DNA of 35,138 nt from an uncultured Acidobacteriia bacterium (lineage in GTDB: Bacteria > Acidobacteriota > Terriglobia > Bryobacterales > Bryobacteraceae): assembly GCA_903900705.1 (NCBI GenBank), contig CAIUOG010000132.1, positions 1 to 35,138 on the forward strand. The letters run 5' to 3'. Shown here piece by piece: positions 1 to 8,015 of the stretch. A program made the translations under genes and the position numbers. Under the pieces are notes generated by a model that did not search any database, had not been told where the DNA came from, and saw only the letters and a list, made by a program, of their open reading frames with translations. Each line of letters starts with the position of its first letter. Position 1 is the first letter of the stretch.

Positions 1-450
1 AGTTTCCTGCGGCGCGACGGGACGGTGTGGTCGACCGATAAGGACGGGCTGATTCTGGGCCTGCTGGCGGCGGAGATTACGGCGGTGACGGGGAAAGACC
101 CGGGGCTGCATTACCGGGAATTGACGGAACAGTTTGGGACGTCATATTACACGCGCATCGATGCGCCCGCCACGCCGGAACAGAAGGCGGCGTTTAAGAA
201 GCTGACGCCCGCTTCGGTGACGGCTGGAACGCTGGCCGGGGATGCGATTACGGCGCGGCTGACGCATGCGCCGGGGAACGGGGCGGAGATCGGCGGGCTG
301 AAGGTGACGACGGGGAACGGGTGGTTCGCGGCGCGGCCTTCGGGTACGGAGAATATTTACAAGCTCTATGCGGAGAGTCTGAAGGGCCAGGCGCATCTGG
401 AGCAGATTGTGGCGGAAGCACAGCGGATTGTGACGGAATCGCTGGGGTGA
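1..450 (+). CDS. pgm: Phosphoglucomutase, C-terminal part (5' end outside window)
   Basis: This is the last 149 codons of an alpha-D-glucose phosphate-specific phosphoglucomutase, which interconverts glucose 1-phosphate and glucose 6-phosphate in the cytoplasm. The frame is open from base 1 (S-F-L-R-R-D-G), so the gene begins upstream and the GTG at 25 is an internal valine. The segment matches domain IV of the E. coli-type enzyme: a WSTDKDG stretch, [13 protein letters not shown], then STLAGD-like and [13 protein letters not shown] segments, and the phosphate-binding loop RPSGTE near the end. The stop at 448-450 is followed by a hairpin. Family assignment is firm from the domain IV signature; the catalytic serine lies in the missing part. 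Confidence 0.93.
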   Translation, partial: SFLRRDGTVWSTDKDGLILGLLAAEITAVTGKDPGLHYRELTEQFGTSYYTRIDAPATPEQKAAFKKLTPASVTAGTLAGDAITARLTHAPGNGAEIGGLKVTTGNGWFAARPSGTENIYKLYAESLKGQAHLEQIVAEAQRIVTESLG

Positions 451-456
451 TTGGAG

Positions 457-478
457 GGGGGAGCGAGGACGCTCCCCC
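457..478. terminator. Hairpin between convergent genes
   Basis: A perfect 9-bp inverted repeat (GGGGGAGCG / CGCTCCCCC) with a 4-base loop AGGA lies 7 bases after the phosphoglucomutase stop and 6 bases before the end of the convergent symporter gene. There is no T-tract on either side, so it is a strong GC hairpin that may stop transcription from both directions or protect 3' ends, rather than a classical intrinsic terminator. Confidence 0.6.
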
Positions 479-483
479 GTGCA

Positions 484-1911
484 TTACGCTTCGAGCGACC
501 GGCTTTTGTTCGGCACAGCCAGCGAGCCCACGATCATCCCGATCGCGGCCAGCGAGAATGCGCTCATGCCCGCATACGACGCGGGAATACTGAAGAAGTA
601 GGCGGCTGACCCGACCGCGCCGCCGATGAGTGCGCAGTAGGCCCCGAAGGTGCTGGCGCGCTTCCAGAACAGGCCCCCGATGAACGCCGAGAACGCACCG
701 GCGAGGAAGAGCGTGGCGGTGATGTTCAGGTAGAAATAGACCGGTCCCGGCAGCACGTACCAGACGCCCCAGAAGAGAACAAACAGGCTGACGCAGACGT
801 TGACGATGCGGTTCAGCACCACCTGGGAATCCTGCGAGAGCGGCTTGCGGCGCAGGGGCAGAATGATGTCCTGCGAGATGACGGAACTCCAACCCAGCAG
901 GTAGGAACTATTGACGGACATGGTGGCGGCGAGCATGCCGGCGACCACGATGCCCAGCACACCCGAGGGCAGAATGCGGGAGATCATTTCCGGCATGGCC
1001 TGCAGCGAGTCATGCCCGGCGCCGAAGTAGGCGAGCGCGCCAATGCCCCAGAGCATCGGCATCATACCGCGGCCGAGGAAGATGAAGCCGGTCCAGAAGA
1101 AGACTTTCTTGCTGGTTTCGGGGTCTTTGGTGGCGAAGGTGCGCATGGCGGTGGTTTGCCAGCAGGTGTCGACGGCCATCCAGAGCAGGATCTGAAAAAT
1201 GATGTAGGCCCAGCCGTAGTCGCCATTGGTGAGGGGGTTGAAACCCTTGTCGCCCATGTTGGTCATAACGGCGTGCTGCATGTTGCTCCAGCCGACGGTC
1301 CAGATGACGTAGCCGGTGACGAGGCAGGTGCCGAGGCTGAGCATCACGAACTGAATGAAGTCAGTAATGACGACCGAGACCATTCCACCCAGAACGGTGT
1401 AGAAGAGTTCGAGGAAGAGGATGACGGTCATGGTCCACTTCAGGTTGGAGAGCGGCAGGCCGGCGATGATGGTGAGGAAAGTGCCTTCCACCTTGAGGAA
1501 GACGCCCATGTTGAGCAGACCGCCGACGGCGACGAGGATGCCGGCGATGAAGCGGAGGCGGCGGCTGTATTTGACTTCGAAGAACTCGGGGACGGTGGTG
1601 AGGCCGAGGTCGCGGAGTTTGAAGATCATGAAGCCGGTTGCGCCGAGGAAGATCATGACGCCGCCGGCGAGCAGACCATTCACGAAGGACGAGAAACCGG
1701 TTTTGTAGCCGAGTTCCGCGTAGTACATGAAAGTGATGGTGCCGATTTCGGTGGCGGCGAGGGTGGCGATGCCGATGAATTTCCCGAGGTGCCGCCCGGC
1801 GAGCAGGAAGTCTGTGGCGTCGGAAATGTAGCGCTTACCGTAAAGGCCGGCGAGCAGGGTGATGGAGAGGTAGACGACGACAATGATCCAGTCGAGAGCG
1901 CCGAAGTTCAC
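484..1911 (-). CDS. Sodium/solute symporter, SSS family
   Basis: A 475-aa polytopic inner-membrane protein of the sodium:solute symporter (SSS, LeuT fold) family, expected to import a small solute with Na+. About 13 hydrophobic segments are visible, starting with LDWIIVVVYLSITLLAGLYG. The N-terminal part has the family's typical DFLLAGR segment followed by LAATEIGTITFMYYAELGY, and the length is normal for the family. The substrate cannot be read from the sequence. The start is GTG at 1911, preceded by a good AAGGAG site and overlapping the stop of the 56-aa gene upstream (GTGA), so translation is probably coupled. It is the last gene of a minus-strand cluster that also holds a formimidoyltransferase-like gene, so an amino acid or carboxylate substrate is possible but unproven. 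Confidence 0.9.
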   Translation of the reverse strand: MNFGALDWIIVVVYLSITLLAGLYGKRYISDATDFLLAGRHLGKFIGIATLAATEIGTITFMYYAELGYKTGFSSFVNGLLAGGVMIFLGATGFMIFKLRDLGLTTVPEFFEVKYSRRLRFIAGILVAVGGLLNMGVFLKVEGTFLTIIAGLPLSNLKWTMTVILFLELFYTVLGGMVSVVITDFIQFVMLSLGTCLVTGYVIWTVGWSNMQHAVMTNMGDKGFNPLTNGDYGWAYIIFQILLWMAVDTCWQTTAMRTFATKDPETSKKVFFWTGFIFLGRGMMPMLWGIGALAYFGAGHDSLQAMPEMISRILPSGVLGIVVAGMLAATMSVNSSYLLGWSSVISQDIILPLRRKPLSQDSQVVLNRIVNVCVSLFVLFWGVWYVLPGPVYFYLNITATLFLAGAFSAFIGGLFWKRASTFGAYCALIGGAVGSAAYFFSIPASYAGMSAFSLAAIGMIVGSLAVPNKSRSLEA

Positions 1912-2078
1912 TGTGCGCTCCTTTTAGCGGCGGCGCGGACGGTTTGCGCGTGCTTCAGGTCGGCGAGCATGTTGCGCAGGTCGGCCACGCCGCGGAAGGC
2001 GACTATGGCGGCGATGCCTGCGAAGGCGCTGCCGGCAATGATGAAGTTGAGGGTCCAGAAATCTGCCCAGAAGCCCAT
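1908..2078 (-). CDS. 56-aa single-span membrane protein preceding the symporter
   Basis: This small gene fills the gap between the FKBP gene and the symporter. It starts at ATG 2078, two bases after the FKBP stop, and its TGA stop overlaps the GTG start of the symporter. The product begins MGFWADFWTLNF, has one hydrophobic helix (about residues 9-30, rich in Ile, Ala and Gly), and ends in a basic, Ala-rich tail (AAAKRSAQ). Small hydrophobic proteins are sometimes encoded next to SSS transporters, YhdT beside the pantothenate symporter PanF being the known case. A role as an accessory subunit is inferred from position only. I do not recognise the family. Confidence 0.72.
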   Translation of the reverse strand: MGFWADFWTLNFIIAGSAFAGIAAIVAFRGVADLRNMLADLKHAQTVRAAAKRSAQ

Positions 2079-2080
2079 GA

Positions 2081-2851
2081 TTATTCGTTCCCTTTCAGAG
2101 TGCCGAGTTGTTCGGCGATGTTGGCGATGAGAGCGGTGAAGAGACCGCGGCGGCTGGAGGGCTTACCCTGCACTTCGGCGTCTCCGGAGAGGTAGCCCGC
2201 GCTGGCGGATTCGAGTTGCCGGTGGACGGCGGTGAAGCCGGCGGCGAGTTGTTCGGCGAGGGGGCCTGGGGATGGGTCCGCGACGGGATCGTTATTGGCG
2301 AGCGCGAGGGTTTTGCGGTTGGCGTCGTCGATTGCTTTGAGGGTGGAGGCTTTGGCCGGAGATGCCGTCTTTGCGAGCGAAAGGATGCGGGTTTCGAGGT
2401 CGGCGTAGGGGAGCAGCAGATCGATGGCGGCGGGGGTGGCCGGGATATCGCTGACGCCGAGCAGTTCCACGTCGAAAATGAGTTCCGCTTTGGGCGGAAT
2501 TTTGCCGCGGCCCGCCTCACCATAGGCGAACTGGTAAGGGACGATGAGACGCCGCCTGCCGCCGACCTTCATGCCTTCAAAACCCACGTCCCACCCGGCG
2601 ATGACCTGGCGGCGGCCCTGCACGAATTCGAAGGGCGTGTTGCGGTCGACGGAGGAATCGAATTTGGAGCCGTCTTTCAGCCAGCCGGTGTAGTGGACGG
2701 TGAAGCGTTTGCCGGGGGCGGCCGGGGCTCCGGTGCCCTCCACAAGGTCAATGAAGCGAAGCGTGGCGAGGTCCTGGATGGGGCGGTCTGTGGGGGGTTG
2801 GCCGGAGAGCGCGGTGGCGATAAACAACAGCAGCGGCAAAAAGCGCGTCAT
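2081..2851 (-). CDS. Secreted FKBP-type peptidyl-prolyl cis-trans isomerase
   Basis: A 256-aa protein with a signal peptide (MTRFLPLLLFIATALSG), then one FKBP domain at about residues 32-133. It should catalyse proline isomerisation during folding in the periplasm. The domain shows the usual sequence landmarks: VHYTGWLKDGSKFDSS, PFEFVQG, VIAGWDVGFEGMKVGG, and YGEAGRGKIPPKAELIFDVELL. The remaining roughly 120 residues form an Ala-rich, probably helical extension not found in minimal FKBPs; its end (SRRGLFTALIANIAEQ) faintly recalls DinB-like four-helix bundles, which I hold only as a guess. The frame is open further upstream, but ATG 2851 is chosen because it begins the signal peptide and overlaps the stop of the upstream gene (ATGA). 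A GGAGG lies about 10 bases upstream. Confidence 0.92.
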   Translation of the reverse strand: MTRFLPLLLFIATALSGQPPTDRPIQDLATLRFIDLVEGTGAPAAPGKRFTVHYTGWLKDGSKFDSSVDRNTPFEFVQGRRQVIAGWDVGFEGMKVGGRRRLIVPYQFAYGEAGRGKIPPKAELIFDVELLGVSDIPATPAAIDLLLPYADLETRILSLAKTASPAKASTLKAIDDANRKTLALANNDPVADPSPGPLAEQLAAGFTAVHRQLESASAGYLSGDAEVQGKPSSRRGLFTALIANIAEQLGTLKGNE

Positions 2852-3711
2852 AGGGAGAGTATCCTCCGCGGCGTGAGATTTTCCCAGTGCAGATTGTGGC
2901 CGGCTGAAAGGGCCAGAGCGGCGGGCGGGATCATGCCGATGAGTTCGCTGCCGGCGATTTCGATCCCGAGGCGGCGGCAATGGTCTGCCACGGCGTCAAA
3001 AACAATGTGCATGGGTGTGACTTCGAAGTCTACCAGGTTGATGGAGACCTGGACCTGGCGGCGCGATTCGAGCGGGAGTCCGAGGGCTTTGACGGCGGGC
3101 AGGCCACCGGAGGATTCGCGGATTTCCCGGGCGATTTCCCGGGCGGCGGCGAGGTTGGTGGTCCGCAGGTTGATGTTCCATGCGATGAGGAATTTGCGCG
3201 CACCGACGACGCAGACGCCGGCGGTGGGGTGCGGTTTTGAGCCGAGATCGGGCGGGAGACCGGCGGGGGCCAGTTTGCGCACGCTTTCAAGGCGGCGGCA
3301 TTCCGGACGGAACGCGGCGGCTTCGTAAAAGTAGACGGGCACGCCGAGTTCGTGCCAGATGCGCGCGCCGGCCTCGCGGGCGAGAGCGGCACAGTCGCCG
3401 AGCGTAACGGCGTCGATGGGGACGAAGGGGACGACGTCGGCCACGCCGAGGCGCGGGTGGACGCCGGTCTGACGAGTCAGGTCAAGGGCTTCGACGGCCT
3501 GGCGCACGGCGGCCACGGCGGCGGCCACGATCGTTCCGGGCGGGCCGAGGAAGGTGAGGACGGAGCGGTTGTGGTCGGGATCTGACGTTTGGTCGAGCAG
3601 ACGCGCGCCGGGGGTGCCGCGAACAGCTTGAGCGATGGTGTCGACGGCGGTGAGATCGCGACCTTCGGAAAAGTTGGGGACGCACTCCACAGTGGGCTGA
3701 GAGCGGGTCAC
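2848..3711 (-). CDS. Glutamate formimidoyltransferase-like protein
   Basis: A 287-aa cytoplasmic protein matching the formiminotransferase domain (FtcD type), which moves the formimino group of N-formimino-L-glutamate to tetrahydrofolate at the end of one histidine degradation route. Landmarks are CVPNFSEGRD (residues 10-19), DPDHNRSV (44-51) and GVHPRLGVADVVPFVP (83-98). The length fits the stand-alone transferase without a cyclodeaminase domain. The start is GTG 3711, overlapping the stop of the SDR gene upstream (GTGA); the stop overlaps the FKBP start. No other histidine-degradation gene is nearby, so the physiological substrate here is inferred from family only. Confidence 0.88.
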   Translation of the reverse strand: MTRSQPTVECVPNFSEGRDLTAVDTIAQAVRGTPGARLLDQTSDPDHNRSVLTFLGPPGTIVAAAVAAVRQAVEALDLTRQTGVHPRLGVADVVPFVPIDAVTLGDCAALAREAGARIWHELGVPVYFYEAAAFRPECRRLESVRKLAPAGLPPDLGSKPHPTAGVCVVGARKFLIAWNINLRTTNLAAAREIAREIRESSGGLPAVKALGLPLESRRQVQVSINLVDFEVTPMHIVFDAVADHCRRLGIEIAGSELIGMIPPAALALSAGHNLHWENLTPRRILSL

Positions 3712-4484
3712 GTGCGCTTGTCCCGGAAGGGCCGTTTGAGATGGCGGCGAAGGTAAGGCGGCAGGTGGGTCAGGAAGGCGACCACGGCTTTGTAGGCGAG
3801 GCCGGGCACCACGATAATCCGGCCCTGGTCGAGGCCGCGCAGGGAGGCCGCCACGATATCGGCGGGCTTCATCCAGAGCCAGGCGGGGATGCCGCCGCGA
3901 TCCACGCCGAGAGTGTCGTGAAACTCGGTGAGGGTGAAGCCGGGGCAGAGCGCCTGAACGCGGACGGCGGAGCGGGCGGCGCGAAGTTCGATGGCGAGAC
4001 CTTCCGTGAAGTTGTTCATCCAGGCTTTGGTGGAGCAGTAACTCGCATTGCCGGGATTGGTGGAAAAGGCGGCGACCGAGGAGACGTTGATGACGGCGCC
4101 ACGATTGCGATCAACCATGGGGCCGAGGGCGGCGTGGGTGAGGCGGACGGTGGCGAGGACGTGGAGGCGGTGCATGTGGTCCTGCCCGCCGACGTCGGCC
4201 TTCCAGAAATAGCCGAGGGTACCGAAGCCGGCGTTGTTGACGAGGAGTTCCAGGCGCGGGGAGTCGCGGATGGCGCTTTCGACGAGAGCGAGACCCTGTT
4301 CGGTGACCAGGTCGGCGGCGAGAGTCCGGACGTCGACGGGGAGCGTCCGGGCGATTTGTTCGAGACGGTCCGCGCGGCGGGCGACGAGGAGGAGGTCGTA
4401 CCCGCGCGCGGCAAGCTGACGGGCGAAGGTTTCGCCGATGCCGCTGGAAGCACCGGTGATGAGGGCTACGGGACGATCGCTCAA
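3708..4484 (-). CDS. Short-chain dehydrogenase/reductase (classical SDR)
   Basis: A 258-aa SDR with the cofactor loop TGASSGIG at residues 10-17, NNAG at 83-86, a serine pair at 135-136 and the catalytic YxxxK at Y149/K153. VARR after the second strand suggests an NADP(H) preference. The position usually held by the structural Asn of the catalytic tetrad reads His-Val-Leu here (LHVLATV), which is an oddity worth checking. The start is TTG 4484, with no strong ribosome site; it is chosen because the Rossmann fold begins at once. It lies three bases after the stop of another SDR and overlaps the formimidoyltransferase gene. Substrate unknown; the C-terminus has a hydrophobic and basic end (PGLAYKAVVAFLTHLPPYLRRHLKR) that may contact the membrane. 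Confidence 0.88.
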   Translation of the reverse strand: MSDRPVALITGASSGIGETFARQLAARGYDLLLVARRADRLEQIARTLPVDVRTLAADLVTEQGLALVESAIRDSPRLELLVNNAGFGTLGYFWKADVGGQDHMHRLHVLATVRLTHAALGPMVDRNRGAVINVSSVAAFSTNPGNASYCSTKAWMNNFTEGLAIELRAARSAVRVQALCPGFTLTEFHDTLGVDRGGIPAWLWMKPADIVAASLRGLDQGRIIVVPGLAYKAVVAFLTHLPPYLRRHLKRPFRDKRT

Positions 4485-4487
4485 AAG

Positions 4488-5240
4488 CTATGCCATCCGC
4501 ATGGTGAGGCCGCCATCGAGAATGATGTCGGAACCGGTCATGAAGTCGTTGGTGGCAAGGACTTCAATGGCCTGGGCGACTTCATCCGGAGTCCCTTCGC
4601 GGTGCAGCGGGATGCGGTTATCGAGATTATTTTTAACCTGCGCTTCGGTGAGGATGTCCTGAAATCGGGTCCGGATGACGCCGGGCGAGACGCAGTTGAC
4701 GCGGATATTGCTGTCGGCGAGTTCGCGGGCGAGGACGCGCGTGAATTGCGGAATCGCGCCTTTGACAATCGCATAGGCGGCCGCGCCCATCACGCCCCGG
4801 TGTCCGGCGGTGGAACCCAGCAGAATGATGGCTCCCTCTTTCTTCGGGGTCATATGGGGGATGGCGGCGCGGCAGAGGTGGAAGGCCGCGTGAACATGGA
4901 CGTTGAAGGCGTGATACCAGACATCTTCCGGGACGTTGACGAATGAACCCATGGCGGCCGCGCCCGCATTGTGGACGAGGACGTCAATGCCGCCCAGGCC
5001 GGCGACCGTCTCTTCCACGGTGCGCGTGGCGTCAGCCGGGCTTGCCATGTCGGCGGCGATGGAGATCGAGCGGCGGCCCAGAGCTTCGATGGCCGCCTTC
5101 ACTTCGAGCGCGGCATCAGAATTTGCGTCGCGGCTCTGGATGGCGACGTCAGCGCCGGCCCGGGCAAATCGGAGGGCGGTGGCCGCGCCGATTCCGCGCA
5201 CGCCGCCGGTAACGAGGCAGACTTTTCCTGCGAGTTTCAT
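4488..5240 (-). CDS. Short-chain dehydrogenase/reductase, FabG-like
   Basis: A 250-aa classical SDR with the full catalytic set: TGGVRGIG at residues 11-18, N91-A-G, N113, S143 and Y156/K160, followed by VNCVSPGVIRT and the typical C-terminal MTGSDIILDGG. It resembles 3-oxoacyl-ACP reductases and sugar or alcohol dehydrogenases of the same fold; which of these it is cannot be told from sequence alone. The frame is open for 56 more codons upstream, but these are low-complexity Pro/Ser-rich and antisense to nothing conserved, so ATG 5240 (MKLAGKVCLVTGG) is the start. It is three bases upstream of the second SDR and 40 bases after the SulP stop. Confidence 0.9.
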   Translation of the reverse strand: MKLAGKVCLVTGGVRGIGAATALRFARAGADVAIQSRDANSDAALEVKAAIEALGRRSISIAADMASPADATRTVEETVAGLGGIDVLVHNAGAAAMGSFVNVPEDVWYHAFNVHVHAAFHLCRAAIPHMTPKKEGAIILLGSTAGHRGVMGAAAYAIVKGAIPQFTRVLARELADSNIRVNCVSPGVIRTRFQDILTEAQVKNNLDNRIPLHREGTPDEVAQAIEVLATNDFMTGSDIILDGGLTMRMA

Positions 5241-5280
5241 CGGAACCAGATTACTGCATGGGTCGCGGAGCGGGCGGGCC

Positions 5281-7458
5281 TCAGCGCTGCAGGGCGGCGA
5301 CTTCGCGATTGGCGAAGTCGAGGCGTTCGGCGAGGGTCCGGATGACGAACTTGTGGAAGGCGTAGGCGAGCGGGGGATTGTCGGCCTCCATCCGGTCCAT
5401 CGCCTCACGGGTCAGGCGGAGGATGACGGTGGGTTCGTCGACGGTGACGGACGCTCCGCGAGGGGCCATGCGGTAGATACCCATCTCGCCGACCATGGTT
5501 TGCTGCATCATGCTGCGGATGCGGATCTCCTTGCCCTCATAAGGACGAAAGAGGACACTGACGCGGCCGGAGTAGACGAGGCAGAGGTGATCACCGGATT
5601 CCCCCTGGTGAAAGAGCATTTCCCCTGCCGCAAGTTCGACCCTCTCGACGTAGTGGAACAGCTGATCGAGCAATTCACGACCGCCGATTTCGCGAATCAG
5701 CCACTCGTCGGCGGAGCGGAAGGTCTCGTCGCGATTGGCGCGTTCTTCGAGCAGCCGGTCTTCGCACCATTCGAGGGCGGGGTCCAACTGGGCGAAGACG
5801 CGGCAATGGGGATCATCATCCCGCAGAAAGCCTCCGGCGCGGAGACTGTGCTCGACTTTGGGCGGCAGACCCGCGAGAACGAGGATGACCGAGGCCCGCT
5901 CCGTGAACTGTCGCAGCTTGACCAGACTCATCACGGCGGAGGTATCGATGCCAAGTACTTCGTTGAAGGCGAGCAACACCATTCGGCAGCCGCCTGCTTC
6001 CTGAGCGGCGACCAGTTCCTTCACGTGGAGCAGGAGGCGGTTGGCGCTGCCGAAGAAGATGAAGCCATGCAGCCACATGATCTGGATGCCATCGCCATGC
6101 AGGATGAGTTCGCGGTTCTGCGCCGGGGAGCGATCGAGACGGCTGGCGTATTTGCTGCGATTGAGTTCCAGTTTGACGATGCGGATGCGGCTGGAATTCA
6201 CCGCAAAGGTGACGCAGGCGGCCAGAACGCCGACCGAGATTCCGGCGAGAAAGCCCCACGCGACAATCGCGACCAGGATGATGATGACCTGGGCGTAGTC
6301 GGGCGCGGTCAGGCGTTTCCAGCCCCGGAGCACCCACTCGTTCACCATGTCCCAGCCAAGACGCAGCAACATGCCACCGAGCACGGGCACGGGGGTGTAG
6401 CCGAGCAGACCGGTTCCAAAGACGAGCGTTGCGAGGCAGCCCCCGGCGGCTACAATCCCGCTCAGCCGGCGCGTCCCCCCGTTCTGGAAATTGAAGAGGG
6501 TCCGGCTGAGTGACATGGTTCCGGTCATGCCGCCGAACAGAGCGGCGGCGAGATTGGCGTAGCCGTTGATGCGCAGTTCCCGATCCACGTCGAGGTCAGC
6601 GGCCATCTGGGTATCGACCTCGATGGCGGTCACGCTGAGCAGCAGCGTGATGGCCGTGACGACGACGAGCGCCGCGTAATCTCCGGCGAGACGGAGGATC
6701 ACGCCGGGGTCCGCATGGTGAAGATTCCGGTAGAGCCAGACGACCGGAACGACCACGCCGCCAGGCACCTTGAGCAGCCAGCCGGCATCCTGGGCCTGGG
6801 CGACAGACATGCCGGCGAACCGGAGTCCCAGGTGGGTGATTCCGCCGCCCCCCAGCAGGAGAGCCGGCACGGCGAGGGGACTGTTACTGCGTTTTGAGAT
6901 GAGAGCAATGGCGACGCTGAACCCAATCCCGGCGAGTAGTTGCAAGATGCGGGGTGGCTGCAGGATGCCGGGCAGATTTTCCGGGGTGGGGTGGATACGG
7001 GTGAGGATGCGGACAGCGCCTTCCATGAGGAGCCAGCCCGACGCGGCCATGAAGCCTCCGATGACCGGATAGGGCACAAAGCGCACCCATCGCCCCATTT
7101 TGATTGCGCCAAAAACGAGGAGGATGACGCCGGTGAGCAGGGTGCCGATCAGGAGCGAAAGCAGCGCCATGGCGCCGGCCGTGTCCGCCTGACCGTGTAC
7201 GGCGACGGTGGAGGCCACGGAGGCGGTCATGACCGTCAGGATGGCGGTGGGTTTGGAGTCCGGACCGGCGATGGCGAAGGGGATTTCGCTGAACAGGGCA
7301 AAGACGACGGCGGTGACAAAGGCGCCAATGAGGCCATAGCCGATGCCGACCTGTAACTGGCCCGCCAACGGACCGGAGAAGATTGCGGCCGAATAGCTGA
7401 TGGTTGCGGCCACCATCAGGACAGCGGTGACCAGCCCTGCCATGATGTTGGACTTCAT
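5281..7458 (-). CDS. SulP anion transporter with STAS and cyclic-nucleotide-binding domains
   Basis: A 725-aa inner-membrane protein. Residues 1-425 form a SulP/SLC26 transporter domain with many helices, including the PYPVIGGFMAASG segment and a conserved GGMTGTMSLSRT stretch. Residues about 449-570 are a STAS domain with the GIDTSAV loop at 503-509. Residues about 595-715 are a cyclic-nucleotide-binding (Crp-type) domain with GE at 657-658 and the phosphate-binding arginine in APRGAS at 667, so cAMP or cGMP binding looks intact. The protein would move an inorganic anion (sulfate or bicarbonate are the usual family choices) under control of the two cytoplasmic domains. ATG 7458 starts the protein; a second Met six codons on is possible. 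A perfect 11-bp inverted repeat lies 20 bases upstream. Confidence 0.92.
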   Translation of the reverse strand: MKSNIMAGLVTAVLMVAATISYSAAIFSGPLAGQLQVGIGYGLIGAFVTAVVFALFSEIPFAIAGPDSKPTAILTVMTASVASTVAVHGQADTAGAMALLSLLIGTLLTGVILLVFGAIKMGRWVRFVPYPVIGGFMAASGWLLMEGAVRILTRIHPTPENLPGILQPPRILQLLAGIGFSVAIALISKRSNSPLAVPALLLGGGGITHLGLRFAGMSVAQAQDAGWLLKVPGGVVVPVVWLYRNLHHADPGVILRLAGDYAALVVVTAITLLLSVTAIEVDTQMAADLDVDRELRINGYANLAAALFGGMTGTMSLSRTLFNFQNGGTRRLSGIVAAGGCLATLVFGTGLLGYTPVPVLGGMLLRLGWDMVNEWVLRGWKRLTAPDYAQVIIILVAIVAWGFLAGISVGVLAACVTFAVNSSRIRIVKLELNRSKYASRLDRSPAQNRELILHGDGIQIMWLHGFIFFGSANRLLLHVKELVAAQEAGGCRMVLLAFNEVLGIDTSAVMSLVKLRQFTERASVILVLAGLPPKVEHSLRAGGFLRDDDPHCRVFAQLDPALEWCEDRLLEERANRDETFRSADEWLIREIGGRELLDQLFHYVERVELAAGEMLFHQGESGDHLCLVYSGRVSVLFRPYEGKEIRIRSMMQQTMVGEMGIYRMAPRGASVTVDEPTVILRLTREAMDRMEADNPPLAYAFHKFVIRTLAERLDFANREVAALQR

Positions 7459-7477
7459 GAAGCTATAGGTTTAGCAC

Positions 7478-7505
7478 GTGCGTTTTCATCCAGTTGAAAA
7501 CGCAC
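7478..7505 (-). promoter_or_regulatory. Perfect inverted repeat in the sulP leader
   Basis: The two arms are GTGCGTTTTCA (7478-7488) and TGAAAACGCAC (7495-7505), 11 bp with no mismatch and a 6-base spacer. It lies 20 bases upstream of the transporter start codon and 30 bases after the stop of the upstream gene. In RNA it would form a hairpin without a T-tract; as DNA it has the size and symmetry of an operator for a dimeric regulator. Either a leader hairpin or a repressor site is possible. Confidence 0.5.
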
Positions 7506-7535
7506 TCTGCTGAAACCGGATTGAAATAATTGCTG

Positions 7536-8015
7536 TTACTGCTGCGCGTCTTCGAGCGCCGCCTCTTCGGCGGCCAGCTGTTCGGCGAGCGCGCGGCGGG
7601 TGGCGTCGTCACGCTTCTTCTGTTCTTCCACAATGGCGATCCACGGGGCGATCAGCGTCTGCGGATCCTCTGTCATATCGATCAGTCCGGCCGAAACGGC
7701 GTTGCCTTCGTTGAGCGCCACCACCATGATGCCGTTGGGTTCGGGGCGGAATTCGAGGCGCTGATCCAGCGCTTCGAGGCGCAGGGTGGTATCGATCCAG
7801 ATCAGGTTGACTTTGACGCGCCGTTGAAAGCCGGCGCGGGTCGATTGCTGCATCAGACTTTGTGTCCAGGTGTCGCGCTTCAGCTTGTCGGCCCAGGGGG
7901 CTGCGGCTTTGGCGCGGCTGCGGTCGGCATCACGGCTTCGCTGGTCTTCCAGCCCTCCCTGCTCGCGTGATTCCAACGCCTTCAGATTATTCTCGAGATT
8001 GTCCAGGAAACTCAT
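7536..8015 (-). CDS. Protein of unknown function, 159 aa
   Basis: I do not recognise this protein. It has no signal peptide and no membrane segment. Residues about 1-60 are charged and helical (MSFLDNLENNLKALESREQ, then several Arg/Asp-rich turns). Residues 62-120 look like a small mixed alpha/beta domain (RRVKVNLIWIDTTLRLEAL, LEFRPEPNGIMVVAL). The last 35 residues are an acidic, Ala/Glu-rich helix likely to form a coiled coil. ATG 8015 is the only sensible start. It is divergent from the NADH dehydrogenase gene and 77 bases ahead of the SulP transporter. The distribution of codon positions and its compact folding pattern argue that it is real; function unknown. Confidence 0.75.
   Translation of the reverse strand: MSFLDNLENNLKALESREQGGLEDQRSRDADRSRAKAAAPWADKLKRDTWTQSLMQQSTRAGFQRRVKVNLIWIDTTLRLEALDQRLEFRPEPNGIMVVALNEGNAVSAGLIDMTEDPQTLIAPWIAIVEEQKKRDDATRRALAEQLAAEEAALEDAQQ

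Noticed and set aside
3741-4946. Open frame on the plus strand (401 codons) across the two SDR genes
   Set aside because: Both SDR genes have complete catalytic motifs on the minus strand; the plus product is Gly/Glu/Asp-rich without motifs.
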